64,000 bases of DNA from Gymnopus androsaceus JB14 (Eukaryota > Basidiomycota > Agaricomycetes > Agaricales > Omphalotaceae): NCBI GenBank assembly GCA_009733575.1, contig ML769383.1, forward strand, positions 372,001-436,000, in the 5' to 3' direction. Positions 11,588 through 23,324 of the stretch are shown piece by piece. The notes beneath the pieces are model-generated. The model had not been told where the DNA came from. It was given only the letters and a program-made list of their open reading frames with translations, and ran no database searches. The number at the start of each line of letters is the position of its first letter. The first letter of the stretch is position 1. The translations under genes and the position numbers were made by a program.

Positions 11588-13048
11588 ATGCGAGCCCAGA
11601 TCGCTGCTTCAGGTATTTCCAAAGAAAAATTTGAATCCTCAAACAAAACTGAAGCCGTAATACCATATAGTATTCGGATTGCTGATTACGAGCTGCGATA
11701 GTTTTCTCACCAGACATAAGGAGTTGGAATATGTATGGAGGTGAGTGCACCGGGTCCTCAATATATAATGCTAATAACCATTACAGTAACCTGAGCTTTA
11801 GGAGACCGACGTTTGTATGGTGCCTTTTTATCTTGGCCAGATATCTCGCGTTCTCAATCCACATGTGTGTAGCTACTACGCCTTCAATTCAACTCTCTCT
11901 GAATTGTACGCTACAGTGCAAGCATTATTCTTACCAGTATATGGACAGTTAGGTTTCGTGGTCACCAGCGACCGACAGAAGAAGTCTGTATGACTTGGCA
12001 GCTCTTCCAAGCCGCAACATGTTATAGTATGCTGTTGATCCTAGAGTTGATTATGAGGCATGTCTATCATTATTAGTCTCCAATACTTACTGTCGCTGAT
12101 GACTGATTCCTGCACATTCAGTGTTCGAGGTCTGCCATACGTGTACTACCGACTTCCCATTGATTTCCTATATTCATTAGTATTCGCTTTGTACGGAAAG
12201 AGTCTGAAAGTGGGCGGACTTCTCTCAATGATGCTTATAGGAAAGATGATTGGACCAAGTTATGTGTAAGTTAATATCTATTCAGTAACCCTCTTTCTGA
12301 CTCAGGATAACTCTAAGCACTTGGAATCGAATGGACAATCAACAGTTCACGTTCACCGAGAATTGCATATCAAAAATCTCTGGGGCTGAACATCCTATTG
12401 GACATCCCATTGTGCTTTTTATGTGAGGCCTCAGATCATAATGCACTCGTGTGTTGGATATTAACATGGCAATTAATGCAGAATTGGAGAAATAGTTGTC
12501 CACTTGGTTATCCATGGGCTCGCTTTGAAACGCACATACTGGGATCTTCGTCGCAATACGTTTGCACGGCCACCGCTATTGTCCGCACTGAACAGAGATA
12601 GTTTTAAAATATTTGCTGCGATATCTGGTACTATTCCTCCTGCAGCCTATTGCCCTGCACTTGCTGACATGTTCTGAGATAGTTGGGATGGTTTCAATTG
12701 GTGTTTCTGCAGGTAGAAATGCGGTTCCGGTGATGTTCATATATCCGTCAGTGACTTGAACTCTCGCTTCTTGCTCAGAGACTTCCTCACACTGGTATTT
12801 ATCATTATGATTGCAGGTTTTTCATTTCCTTGGTATCTGCCGCGGTACGCGAACTACTCTGTTTGGTTCTTGATTCTGACTCCAGTCCAGGGATGCCGCG
12901 CAATTCTAAACCTGCAAACACTGGATGTGACCACAGGCGAGATCCCATCGTCTGAACAAAACAAAGAAGAATTCACTACTATCAATGCCATATCAACTTG
13001 GGACACAACCACACGGCCTGAGCCTAGGAGATCAAGTATCAGTTCATG
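11588..13048 (+). pseudogene. DUF6533-like multi-pass membrane protein, copy A (decayed)
   Basis: The only copy of the family on the plus strand. It starts MRAQIAAS, then an intron, then FGLLITSCDSFLTRHKELEYVWR, then an intron, then RPTFVWCLFILARYLAFSIHMCVAT. Further hydrophobic segments follow (LLILELIM, DFLYSLVFALYGKSLKVGG, FLTLVFIIMIAGFSFPWYLPR), with the family-typical C-terminal CRAILNLQTLD. Compared with copy C it has two extra bases in the run CTCTCTCTGAATTG (about 11890-11905), which shifts the frame in the second membrane segment. A later intron donor is GCATGT instead of the GTATGT seen in copies D and E. Function of the family is unknown; it is common in mushroom-forming fungi. Pseudogene status is inferred from the frameshift and needs read-level confirmation. 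Confidence 0.72.
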
Positions 13049-14526
13049 ATTTAATGTACAGTTCAATAATTTACAACTAAATTCTAAGAATTAATTCAGT
13101 ATTGATAGTACGAGAATTGTTTTGGGCGGCCTACTAAAGACGCCACACAAAGAGAGGTTTCTACGGAGAGCTGAGATAACTGAACTAGATTTGCGCTAAC
13201 TTTCGCTCCTCTGCTCTGTCGCAAACTGATTTCGTTAATGAGCTGAGCAGCGCGGACCGTGGACGGTGACTGCGTAAGAGCTTGGCCAAAGAACACTCGA
13301 TGTCGCTGATGATGATCCGGGGAGCGAACAAGACTGCTCACCCATTGCTCTGAACTGAGTGATATGATAGCCTTTCAACTGGATCATCGATGCTTCTTAT
13401 CCACAATCCACTTCGTTTTCATCCCATTCAACACCAGACATCTTCTTTTCAAGGAGACTCCGTACCAGGTCACATTTCTTCGGTGTAGGAAGTTTCCGCA
13501 CCCGCAAGTCGAATTCAAGAATAGTTTGGATAAGATAGGATAGGATAGAAATATACTTGTCAAGGTCCGTTTCCGAACAACCAGTTTACCATACTACTGT
13601 TTCGATAATTAGCTACGTCTGGCGAAAGCGCAATCTTCGTAAGAGGAAGGCGAGCATCTTTGGTCAATAGCGCTCGATAATGTAATTATGTCGGTTTTCG
13701 TTAACCAAAAGATGAATACGGTGAAGCAAGATTGATAGCTTACTACATCCTAGTTCCGTGCGTCCTTCCTCATCCACGCTATATTTGTCGTCTTAGAGGA
13801 TCTGGACGTCACGATGGGCGATAAAACAGGATGGAGGTCTTGGTAGAGATCAGCTCTATAGCATACAATCATCACTCTGAACGTGAATAAGTAGTGCTCG
13901 TCGTCGATGTTGCGTCTTGTGGGTCTGTATAATATCCGTTAACGATCATACAATTCCAAGTCTAAACATCCGGACAGTTAGCGCTTACAGTATTAAATTT
14001 CAAGGTTTGCATTACAATGTCAGATACAACCAAGACCTGCCGATGTCGTATCTTTGACCGTCGGTATCAAAGAATTCGAAGAGCCTGCTACAGTAATGCG
14101 AGAGCCTGAACCGCCGTCAAGTCTCCCGATGAAGAAATCGAAAGGCAAGCGCATCCAAGGTCGAAATAATCGACATAAATGTTGGAATCTTCATTATACT
14201 CTAGATCGGCAAGTTCTGCAAGCTCCTGCAAGACCAACGCTCTAAAACCAATGCTCTATTCTGGGAAGAGTGAGACATCGTAATTCGCACACTACTGAGC
14301 GCTTAAATCATATTAGCGGCTTATTCGTAGTTCGTTTCCGACTTCCACGAACTTCCACGAAGCTTCCACAACGCAGAGGCCACAATCTCACTTCTTTTGC
14401 CTCAGGACTCGGTCGTTCGACGTTGGACATATTTCAGGCGCGCATTTTACGCGCATTGGGCGCAAGCTTCAATCTTTGCATTATCTAACCGACGTCTTAC
14501 ATTTTCCCTTTTAATTGTCTTCATTG
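13049..14526. other. Intergenic region with a coding-like relic (minus, 13397-13690)
   Basis: On the minus strand one frame reads YRALLTKDARLPLTKIALSP (about 13690-13620) and, after a likely intron, ILEFDLRVRKLPTPKKCDLV then RSLLEKKMSGVEWDENEVDCG with a stop at 13397. Composition and codon use look genic, but no start codon or domain was found. It may be the 3' part of a broken gene. The rest (13700-14526) has no supported gene and includes the SEA4 promoter. A short (GATAG)n run is at about 13530. Confidence 0.35.
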
Positions 14527-17500
14527 ATGCCTGTTCTGAGTGAGAAACGCGTCCTGTGGCATCCCAGGGCCGAATCCAACAAATTTGTGGTCGGAGGAGC
14601 TTCTCATATAGCTCTCTACGAGCTATCGTCCGATGGACAGCCCGAGATTAAACATTTAAACTCGCAGCATGACCTGCAATTCATGAAAGCAAGTTTGATA
14701 TCATCCATATATTTTATTCTCATCTCATCTTAGTGCACAGTGTTTTGCTTGGTCTCCTGCAAAAATTTCCTCTGATATATTCGGTGAGTTACGCTCTTCC
14801 TACTTGAGAGACTCTACCTCACCGACACGTTGAGCTGTTGGCCACAGTTCTGGAAGTGTGGATCTTTTACGACTGGAAGCTTCTCAGTACAGCCAACTCG
14901 ATCCTGATGACCATGTTATTTCCAGCCGTCCAATCCTCTCTCTTCCTGTGCGTAATCAACGCTCTTGCAACGCACTAGCTTTTTGCCCTTCAGATCCCAA
15001 GTATCTTGCTGTTGGGCTGGATAAAGTTAGAGGTGACGGTAGTTTGGTGATTTGGGATGTGCAAGAGGAAACTGGAGCCTTCCGTGCCGCAGTTACTGAT
15101 GAAGCAACCTCTACGGAATTCATCAACAATCCACCGATACCTCGCTCTGATTTCCCAGCTCGTACCGACCCTCGTATTGTGCAAGCCCATGCCACCACTG
15201 AACTTATTTCTTCACTCGCTTGGCTTCCACAACCGGCCCATCCTTACCTTCTTTTGGCTGGAATTTCTCAACGGTGGTTGCGAATATTTGACTTGCGTAC
15301 TCCAGCTGGCTCCGGAGCTGGTGCTTCTTACGTTAGTAGCGTTGCAGCCAAAGTAACCGGAATTACCACAGATCCATTCGACGCCACACGATTTGCATCA
15401 TGGGGAGACGGTGTAATAACGCTATGGGATACACGGAAACTTCACACTTCCAGGATACAGTCTAATCCCACAGATGGCGCACCTTCCCCGACTCCGTTGT
15501 TGATCTTCACGGAGAACGAAACTGATGGAGCGTCATCTACACTTGGAACCCTCAGCTCCAAAACCTCCGCATCTTCGAAAGCCAGAGGTTCTACTTCCAC
15601 GTCCGCATCCAATAACCCCAATACATCGGTTACACAACAGCCTGCATACTTGACGGTCGAATTCTCCCCAACCAGGCGTGGGTTGCTCGCTTCTTTGGCG
15701 AAGGATGCAGCCTATGTGCGATTGTGGGATGTTCTGGAAGCTGGTAATTCTTCGATTCAACATGAGGCTGACAACACCGATGAGAGCATAACTAAACCCA
15801 AGGACAGGATCCCTGTCAATAAAAAGTCATGGGCAAATTTGCCTTGGAGTGGCTCTAATGCCAGCAGTAACGAGAGCAAAACATCTTCACCTGTTCGTGA
15901 AGAGGAATCTCCTGAACAAAGCCAACATCCAGCTCTAATACTTTACAACAGTAGGAGAGGTGTGTCATAGCTTTCTCATTATATTTCTTGCTGATACATC
16001 CTTCAGCATTTTCAAGAAATCCGCTCAGTGCCCTTTGTTCGTTTGCTATCATTCCTCCTATTTATCCTTCACACCGAACCAGAACCAAAATGGTGGTTGT
16101 AACTCAGACCGGTGAAATCGCGGTCCAGAGTGCTTATGACGCTCCTCAAACTCTCGCTTGGAGCTCCCGCGGAGACATGTTTTATGGTCCTCTCGAATCG
16201 TCGACCCAGGAACGTGAAATTGCAGGGTTTGGCGTCCTGAGCAGCTGCCCTGCAATCGATTACCCAGAAGAGGAAATCAACAATCCACTACGCAGTGATC
16301 GAGCTTTGAGAACAGCGAGATCTCAATCAATCTCAAAGTCTCATGCCACTTCAGACCCTCAGGAATTCTTGGAACGTGGTCGCACCCGAAATCCTTCACA
16401 GTTTGAAGACAGCTCGCCCTTACCTTTGTTTGGACGAGGTGATGCGGAAGGTTTCCCTGCACTTTCTAAGCCAGCCAGCATGACACCACCAGCTAACCTT
16501 GCAGCTACGAAACCTATGCATGGAGTAACCCACGAAGACAAGGAGAAGAGACGGACGTTCAGTCCTGCTGCCGCGCTCAGAGTACCTCTCCACCCGACAA
16601 TTGCTCCAACTTCAGCATCAACGGTCTCTGAGAAGCTCCAGGGCGGATCATCTACTCCGAGTAAAGCTCCCAGTACCACTCTGATTGTCGGCCAGCGTAG
16701 ACCGATAGGGGACAAGAGAATTAGCCCAATCAATGTTACTAACATTGCTCATACTGCAGCTGGCGATATATCAATGGTGATGCGGAGACGGGCTACACAA
16801 GGGTATAGCATTCGGGATCCCTTGCTAAACGCTTCCATCGTCCGTGAACATGCATTATCGGCACATCACCGTTCTGCTACAGCGGAGTTTGGAGAAGTCG
16901 GGGGTTTCCAGTCAACGGATCCGATGATGTTGGCGGACCTATGGGAATGGATATACCGTACGTATTTCCAGGACTTGAGTCAATGCATCTGATGTAGGTT
17001 CACAGGTTCTCAAAACTTTTTGTCATCTCCAACGCCCCTGCTGCACGGCTACGATTTCTCTTTCGCTGGTGTGTGGGGAATCTGGGACGGCCCACCTTCC
17101 GTTGGAGGATCAGGAGTAATTCCAAGATATATGGACCCAGATCCCCATTTCCTTCATCAATCGAACCCATTTGCGACCGATATCTTTGACCGCCATCCTA
17201 CTACCTCGGGTTCCAGTGCTAGCGGGAGTGTAAGCAGCAGTCTCAACACTGGAAGCATAAGTAGTAGCCCAAGATCTTCCCTAGGCTTTGGTCCTGTCGC
17301 TGAGGATCTTGGCGACGCAGAAGCAACTCCCGTACACCGCGATCGGCTAGAGCTACCCCAGGTGTTGGAGACACCGCTGATTCATAGTTTTGACCGTTCA
17401 CGGCGCGGTCAAGGTCAAAATATCATCTCCGGTTCAAGACGGACAAAGACTCGATCGCCTCATCCAGATCCGTTGGCAAAGGATCCGGAATGGCATGAAG

Positions 17501-19087
17501 CTCTCCTAAACTTATTTGCTCGCACATCAGGATCCAGCACTACAAGCACTGATTTCCCTTATGTTTCTACATCCCGGCCCCTTCAGCGTCGGATTTGTCT
17601 TCACCTCATTGGGTGGGGATTTATTCTTCGTGATGAATCACTCATGACGGAAGTGCGGAGGTGGGAACAGGAACGCGAAGGAGACGAAGGGTATGCACGA
17701 GCTGCTGCTTGGCTCGTTTTCAGTAATCGATATGGCGGAGGAGCGGGAGTGGGTCTTGTTCATGGCGAAGGCGCTATAGAGTGCTTACTACGTAGCGAGG
17801 GTGGGTACAGGCAATCTTATATTTACTTCCACTAACGTTCTTCTCACTTTTTAGATGAAACCCATCATATGATGTCTGGTGTTATTGCGGCACTGGTACC
17901 CTTCGCAAGTGGTACTCCCACGTCGTCTGGTTCGTCCTCAAAACTTACTCTCTCTTCTGCACTTCGAGAGCATTACGCACGGTTAATTAACAAGTTGCAT
18001 GACCCTTACTTGCGTTCACTTTTGACCCACATGACTGCAATCTCTTCTACAGACGCACCTAGCGGCGAGCACTGGCTAGAGATTCTTCATGACGAAGCTG
18101 ATCTGCTTCCTTTCCATGAGCGCCTTGCTCTAGCGTTTTGCTTTTTGGAGGACGCAGCTCTAACTACATATTTGCGCCGATGTAGAGAGCATGCTCTCAG
18201 CAAGAGCGGCGGAGATGTGGATGCGCTAGTTGTAACAGGCTTGGGATCTCCAGAAGGCAGAGAAGTGCTGGCTCGCTGGTTAGATCGATGGGGCGATATC
18301 CAAAGCGCAGCTTTACTCGGATGGGCTGGTGTTAGCGTGGGGCTGCCAACCACAACTGAGCCTCCTTCGGGCTCCAAAGCTGGCGAAAAATTATTAGCGA
18401 TAGACCTTCGAGTCAGCAGATGGGTCGAAGCATATCGAGATTTTCTAGATTCACTCAAATTATTCCACTGTCGGGTGGATTTCGACATAGAAAGAGGACA
18501 GACGCTAAAGACTGCATTCGAACGAAGTACTATCATGACAAGCTTGGGGAATTTGGCTCCGAAACAAATCCTCATTAGATGCAACTACTGCAATAAAACA
18601 ATTACGCCCAGCACACAACCGAGTGATCTTGGACTTGGGCTAGACTCCTTGTCGAAAGGAAAGGTCTGGCGCCACATATCTATTCTGCTGTTTTTGGGAT
18701 GCTGACTTGTACCCGTTTCACAGCCGACAGCTTGTCCCAATTGTGCTCGCGCGTTACCGCGGTGCTCCGTATGTCTAATGACACTGGGCATTGTACAAGA
18801 TACCTTCCGAGAAGCTGAACTGTCCCAATCACGTCGCCGAGGTTAGTTTGAAATACGCATTCTCTTATCTTCTTTTGCATTTAGTGTTTTTGTTGACTGA
18901 CATTTGTCAAGACACGATAGATGATGCCATCGTAATCTGCCAGAAAAGTAATTGTCGGCACGGAGGACACGCCTCTCACATATTGCAATGGTTTTTCGGG
19001 GATGGCGAAGGTGACGGACAAGCTTCTGTAAGCCACAAGACTTGCGCGGTGGCCGACTGTGATTGTCAGTGTGGTAATGAGTTTTGA
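14527..19087 (+). CDS. SEA4: MIOS/Sea4-type subunit of the SEA (GATOR2) complex
   Basis: A vacuole/lysosome-associated WD40 protein that relays amino-acid status to TORC1. N-terminal WD repeats include MPVLSEKRVLWHPRAESNKF, CFAWSPAKISSDIF, AVGHSSGSVDLLRLEASQYS, ALAFCPSDPKYLAVGLDK, GSLVIWDV, SLAWLPQPAHPYLLLAGISQ, LRIFDLR and GVITLWDTRKL. A long Ser-rich insert and an alpha-solenoid follow. The C-terminal zinc domain has CNYCNKTI, ACPNCARALPRCSVCLMTLG, NCRHGGHASHILQWF and CAVADCDCQCGNEF, the MIOS RING-like signature. Exons fit at 14527-14688, 14741-14783, from 14835, from 16007 and onward. The first intron (14689-14740) begins GCAAGT, a non-canonical GC-AG intron. Stop TGA at 19085-19087. Confidence 0.93.
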
Positions 19088-19246
19088 AGAGACGTTTACT
19101 TCCTTGCGCTTGGCATCGTCGGGAATGCCCTTCATCAGCCTTTAAGTTGTTTAGACTGAGGCGACTGCCTGCCGATAGAATCGTGCGGAAGGAATGGTTT
19201 CGAGGGTTGTATTTCTACGTCGGAGACATATGTTGAGCATGAACTG

Positions 19247-19560
19247 TCAATGACTGTCAGAAGCCCCAAAGGACGAAAGAGTCGGATTTTCAATGGAACG
19301 TGGTATGTAGCTTGTTGAATGTTCCACGAGGCACGTACGTTGACTGAGAAAAACATGTGGATAGAAGGTAGAACGAGGCATGAAACGCTTACCCTGTAAG
19401 TTCAACTACAGGCTTAGGGAACTTTGCGGGTGCTATGCCAGTGCTATCGGTACGCACATCTTCCTGTCTAAATCGCCTTTGGTTTCGGAGTTTGGCGTTC
19501 CATGTGAACAAAGAAAACAGGGTACCTCGAGCCAGGTAGACGGTGCAATCCAGTCCAGAA
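19247..19560 (-). CDS. Coding-like minus-strand fragment, unknown
   Basis: Three pieces look like exons: ILDWIAPSTWLE, EDVRTDSTGIAPAKFPKPVV plus ELTG, and after a GTAAGC...TTCTCAG intron either QRTCLVEHSTSYIPRSIENP (stop 19247) or, in another frame, VNVRASWNIQQATYHVPLKI to a stop at 19135. No start codon is in frame upstream. It lies tail-to-tail with SEA4. Not recognised; a truncated gene or chance frame is possible. Confidence 0.25.
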
Positions 19561-20275
19561 TTTTAAAAACACATCACCAGGACGGTACAGGCAGGTACAT
19601 TCGATTTTTTATTTCCAAATTATGTGGTACGAATAGTAGGTAAGAAAAAGGGCAATAACAGAACATACAATAGTGCGAGGAAACTGACGAGAAAGAACAA
19701 AATGAGCAAATGGGCGTGATAGGGTACATACAGACCGCAAGACTAGAGTTCGAGAATTCCAAACCGTAGCAGTAAGTAGTGGATACCAACAAACAACAAC
19801 TGTAGATCGTGAATAATTAGATATATGCATAATATACGAAGGAAAGGTCCATTATGGCCAACATATGAGCGATAGTAAAAATATAATAGAATGAAGAATA
19901 AACTATAGATAAACAGACAAGGAAGATGAGAAAGGATTGCAGCGAATAGCGTACTGATTGACCAAAAGAGACAACAGCAGGGGAGTAGTCAACAGTGATG
20001 ATGATGAGAGCTAGAAAAGGATAAATGAGAGGCGGACCAAGAGTCTGAATGCATCGTAAAGAGAGTCGTAAAGCCTAGCTAAAAGTAGTGCTGTGATCCC
20101 AGATTTGCGCGCCAACACAATGAGATGAGTCGGTTTTAAAATGATAGTAAGATATGATCAGAGGAGAGGAAAGAACAACAGCAATTAATGCAACAACGGC
20201 CTGCGCAAGTGAAGAGAAGCCAGTGTACACGAAAGTGATGGAAACCCGTACACTTCATGCCCGAGATGGGAGGAA
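19561..20275. other. 3' flank of the homeodomain gene, no supported gene
   Basis: AT-rich sequence downstream of the homeodomain-gene stop with many short A/G runs. The open frames are short and without motifs. Confidence 0.4.
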
Positions 20276-22362
20276 TTACATGAAAGAGGAGGTCGAGGAA
20301 GGATCAACGCTATCAAAGATGGGATACCCCATGTCCTGAGAGCCATTGTGTCTATGATCGTGACCGATAGCATCGACACCAACAGGATAAGATTCAGATC
20401 CTGAACTACTGCCCCCATAGTTCGAGTTTTCTGGGCTCGGCTGATGCGTAACGAAGGGGAATGCGTTACCCCCGAACTCGATAGAAGCAGAGGGTAGAGT
20501 TATAGGTGAATACCTATTCTCCGCGAGGTAGAAGGGGACCTCGGATTCCACCGCGGGCGAATTGTTGTGTTGTTGATGTGGTTGCGACGAGTAGGAATGG
20601 TGATTCTGCGGCGAAGGTTTTCGTTAGTTGGTCACCAAGTTTCAGAATCAGAAGGACTAACCAGTTCTGTCTTGCCCTGTAAAGCGTAATTCAACTCGCT
20701 ATGTCCGGGAGAACCGTTCGGGCTTTCTCCGGGTGACACAGTTGATGAAGGCGAGGGATATGTGCTAGTCAAGTCACCTTCTTTCAAACCCAGGTTCAAA
20801 CCACCAGCGGACACAGGAATAGGTGCGACAGTGACAGGATGCTCATAGCCCTCACCGGAAGCTGTTGAAGGCTGGGTTTGCTGCTGTGACCCGCCAACGT
20901 TGAGTCCGGACATGAGTCCAACAAAGCCAGAGCTGTAGATGTGCCGAATAACGTCAGATAAGCGTTTATGAAGTAGAGATACAGAGACTTACTCTCTGCG
21001 GTGCAGACTGGCGGTACCGCTGGCGGGATCGACGCAGTTACTGATATCAGAATAATACGCGCTTGTGCTAGAGTCATTGGTTCCAATAGATGCAATGGAC
21101 CCGAAACGCGAGTACCCTCCGTAAGATACTGATGCGGAGTCATCCTCCGTATCTAAATCTTCACCGCGAAACAAGAACCCGTGGGATTGGTCGGGTGAGT
21201 TACGCTCACTGACGGGAGATGTAAGGGAAGAACCGGAGGTGGCAACACCGAAAGAAAAGCCAGGAGAAGGAAGAGGGCCAGGCAGTGGGGAGGACACTGG
21301 CCGCGTCGAAAAGGAAAAGAGCTGATTGTCGGGGAGAGACGTCCGAATGGAAGAATGATAGTTCGGTGAGGGAGATGGTGATACGGGAACACCGTGGGGG
21401 AAACGGTAAGCACGCGAATCCGCAGAAGAGTGACGAGTGTGGAGGGAGCCATTGTGGAAATTAGGCATCGGCGGAGGGTTGGAAAAGTCATGAGAAACTG
21501 AGGAAGACCGGCTGAGAGAGTAATGGTCGTTTACATGGCCTGGGAAACGGGACACTGAAAGTGCAGAGTTTTTGGCCCGAGCCAGGTTTGCATATGGATT
21601 GGCAGCGAGGCGATGTAGGCTCGCATCAATTGAGCGGCGCCGAGCGAAAGGGTCAAGTTGGCCTACACCGTCGTCGTTATAAAAGACATCTCCTGGAAGC
21701 GACCCGCGCCGTATGAAGCACGAGTCGAACTCACCAGAAAGCCGAAAGTCGTCGGGAGTGGCCAGTGGAGAACTCTGCCACGATGAAAGTGAAGAATCAG
21801 TGTTAACATGTAGCTGGGGCGGAGAAGCGCCAGTTGGGCTCGATTCTTGCGAAGAACTTTCGCCAAGTTCAGGCAAGTCACGAGGGAATGTAGACTGAGG
21901 CAAGAGAATAGTCTCTGAAGGCGACTCCTTGGACTCGTCGTTGTCCTTGGCTGCAGACTTTCCAGCCCTGTTTTTTTCTTTGGCTCTCCGGTTCTGGAAC
22001 CAGACCTGGGTTGGGTCAGAGAAGAACGAAAAAAATAACGATGAAAAAAATCAACTTACCTGCACGCCTCTAGCCGTCATGTCCAGCTGCGTCGCGAGCT
22101 CATTTCTCAGAGCAGCATTAGGCTTGGTGTCGCGTTTGAAAACGGTCTCGAGAATTTTCAGCTGAGCGCTGGTGGTTCTCTTCCGATGTTTGACCTCGTT
22201 GGGTGTGTAGGGATAGAAAGCGCGAAAATCAACAGCAGAAGGGTCCATGGGAAGAGGATAAGACGAAGGATGTGAAAATTGGCTGACTTGGGCAGGGGGA
22301 TAAAGAAGATTGGAGGAAGAAGAGGAAGAAAGAGAATGAGTGGGAAAGGCGCGGGGAATCAT
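20276..22362 (-). CDS. Homeodomain transcription factor (mushroom Hom1/Hom2-like)
   Basis: A nuclear DNA-binding regulator. After a Ser/Pro-rich start at 22362 the homeodomain occupies about residues 55-120: FRAFYPYTPNEVKHRKRTTS, AQLKILETVFKRDTKPNAAL, RNELATQLDMTARGVQ, then an intron, then VWFQNRRAKEKNRAG, which holds the recognition helix WFQNRR. It is a typical (not TALE) homeodomain with the fungal YPYTPNEVKHRKR lead-in. The rest (about 530 residues) is disordered and Ser/Pro-rich and carries two clear PKA-type sites, RRGSLPGD and RRRSIDASL. Related mushroom factors control vegetative growth and fruiting, and a Hom2-type identity would fit the PKA sites, but orthology is inferred. At least four exons. 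Stop TAA at 20276-20278. The 22363-23324 flank is its promoter. Confidence 0.93.
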
Positions 22363-23324
22363 TGCAGTTTAAGATTAAGTAGGCCTAGAGAGAAAACATA
22401 GAAATCTAAACGGTTGATCAAAAGCGGACTTGTTAGCATGAGACCAGGACACTTTCTGTTCACTATATGCTTCCGGCCTCCGGCCGTTTCCAGGGGGCCG
22501 GTGTCAGATGTGATTCAAACACAAATTTGACCTAGCGTCGTTTGGGCAAAAAAACCAAAGGACCCCTTCTGCGATAATCGTCCAATTTCATTCATTCTCT
22601 ACTTCTAGAATACGGAGTACCGTTTCAAATGCATTTCCGCCCAAGTCTGGAGCTTTGAGGAGTTTCTTCTCTTTTCATACAGCATCTTATCTGCATTTGT
22701 TACCATGTCCTGGGTGCTATTTGTCACTGCCATTCATGCTATGATTTCGCTTTCGCGCTGTACATATGTAGGAACAGCAGAAGAACTTCTCTCTCTCTTT
22801 TCAGTGTTCCTTTTTCGCCGCCAACTCTATACGTACCACGGAAGTTTCCCTTCCCATTCGCTCCCGCTATTGCAAATCACCCTGCAGCCAAGGGGACCCA
22901 TTCAGTCATGGCATAAACAGACTGCATATCGTACTTACTACTTATACCGCATAGAGTGCATCTACATATGTAAGGAGATCCAAGAAATTATAATGTACCG
23001 ACAAATCAAGACAAAGCTAGCAATGCGACGATGTGGATAACAAAGCAAAGAGATAAAGAGAGGTAGAGTCGTGAAAGAATAATTATGTGTTCTAAATAGG
23101 TTTCGTGAAGAAAGAAGACGTGTTACTACAGACCATGCGACGGAAAAACAAAAATGTGCTTGCAAAAATAGAGAATCCAAGATGTGAGTAAAAAAAAAGG
23201 AAGGACTGACAAAAGGGAATAGAGAACGAGAGTTTGAGCATAGAGTTTGAACATACGGTCAAGCCAAAGCAAATACGCCACCGTCAATCTGCAATCACAT
23301 CAACATTTGCAGATGAGATTGGAT
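22363..23324. other. Intergenic: homeodomain promoter and WEE1 3' flank
   Basis: A GC-rich inverted motif (CCGGCCTCCGGCCG, about 22476-22489, and GGGGGCCGG) lies roughly 120 bases upstream of the homeodomain start. A 111-codon plus-strand frame (22705-23040) has no domain and I do not call it. Confidence 0.35.

Noticed and set aside
22705..23040. A 111-codon plus frame between the homeodomain gene and WEE1.
   Set aside because: No domain, no exon partner, composition like intergenic DNA; probably chance.
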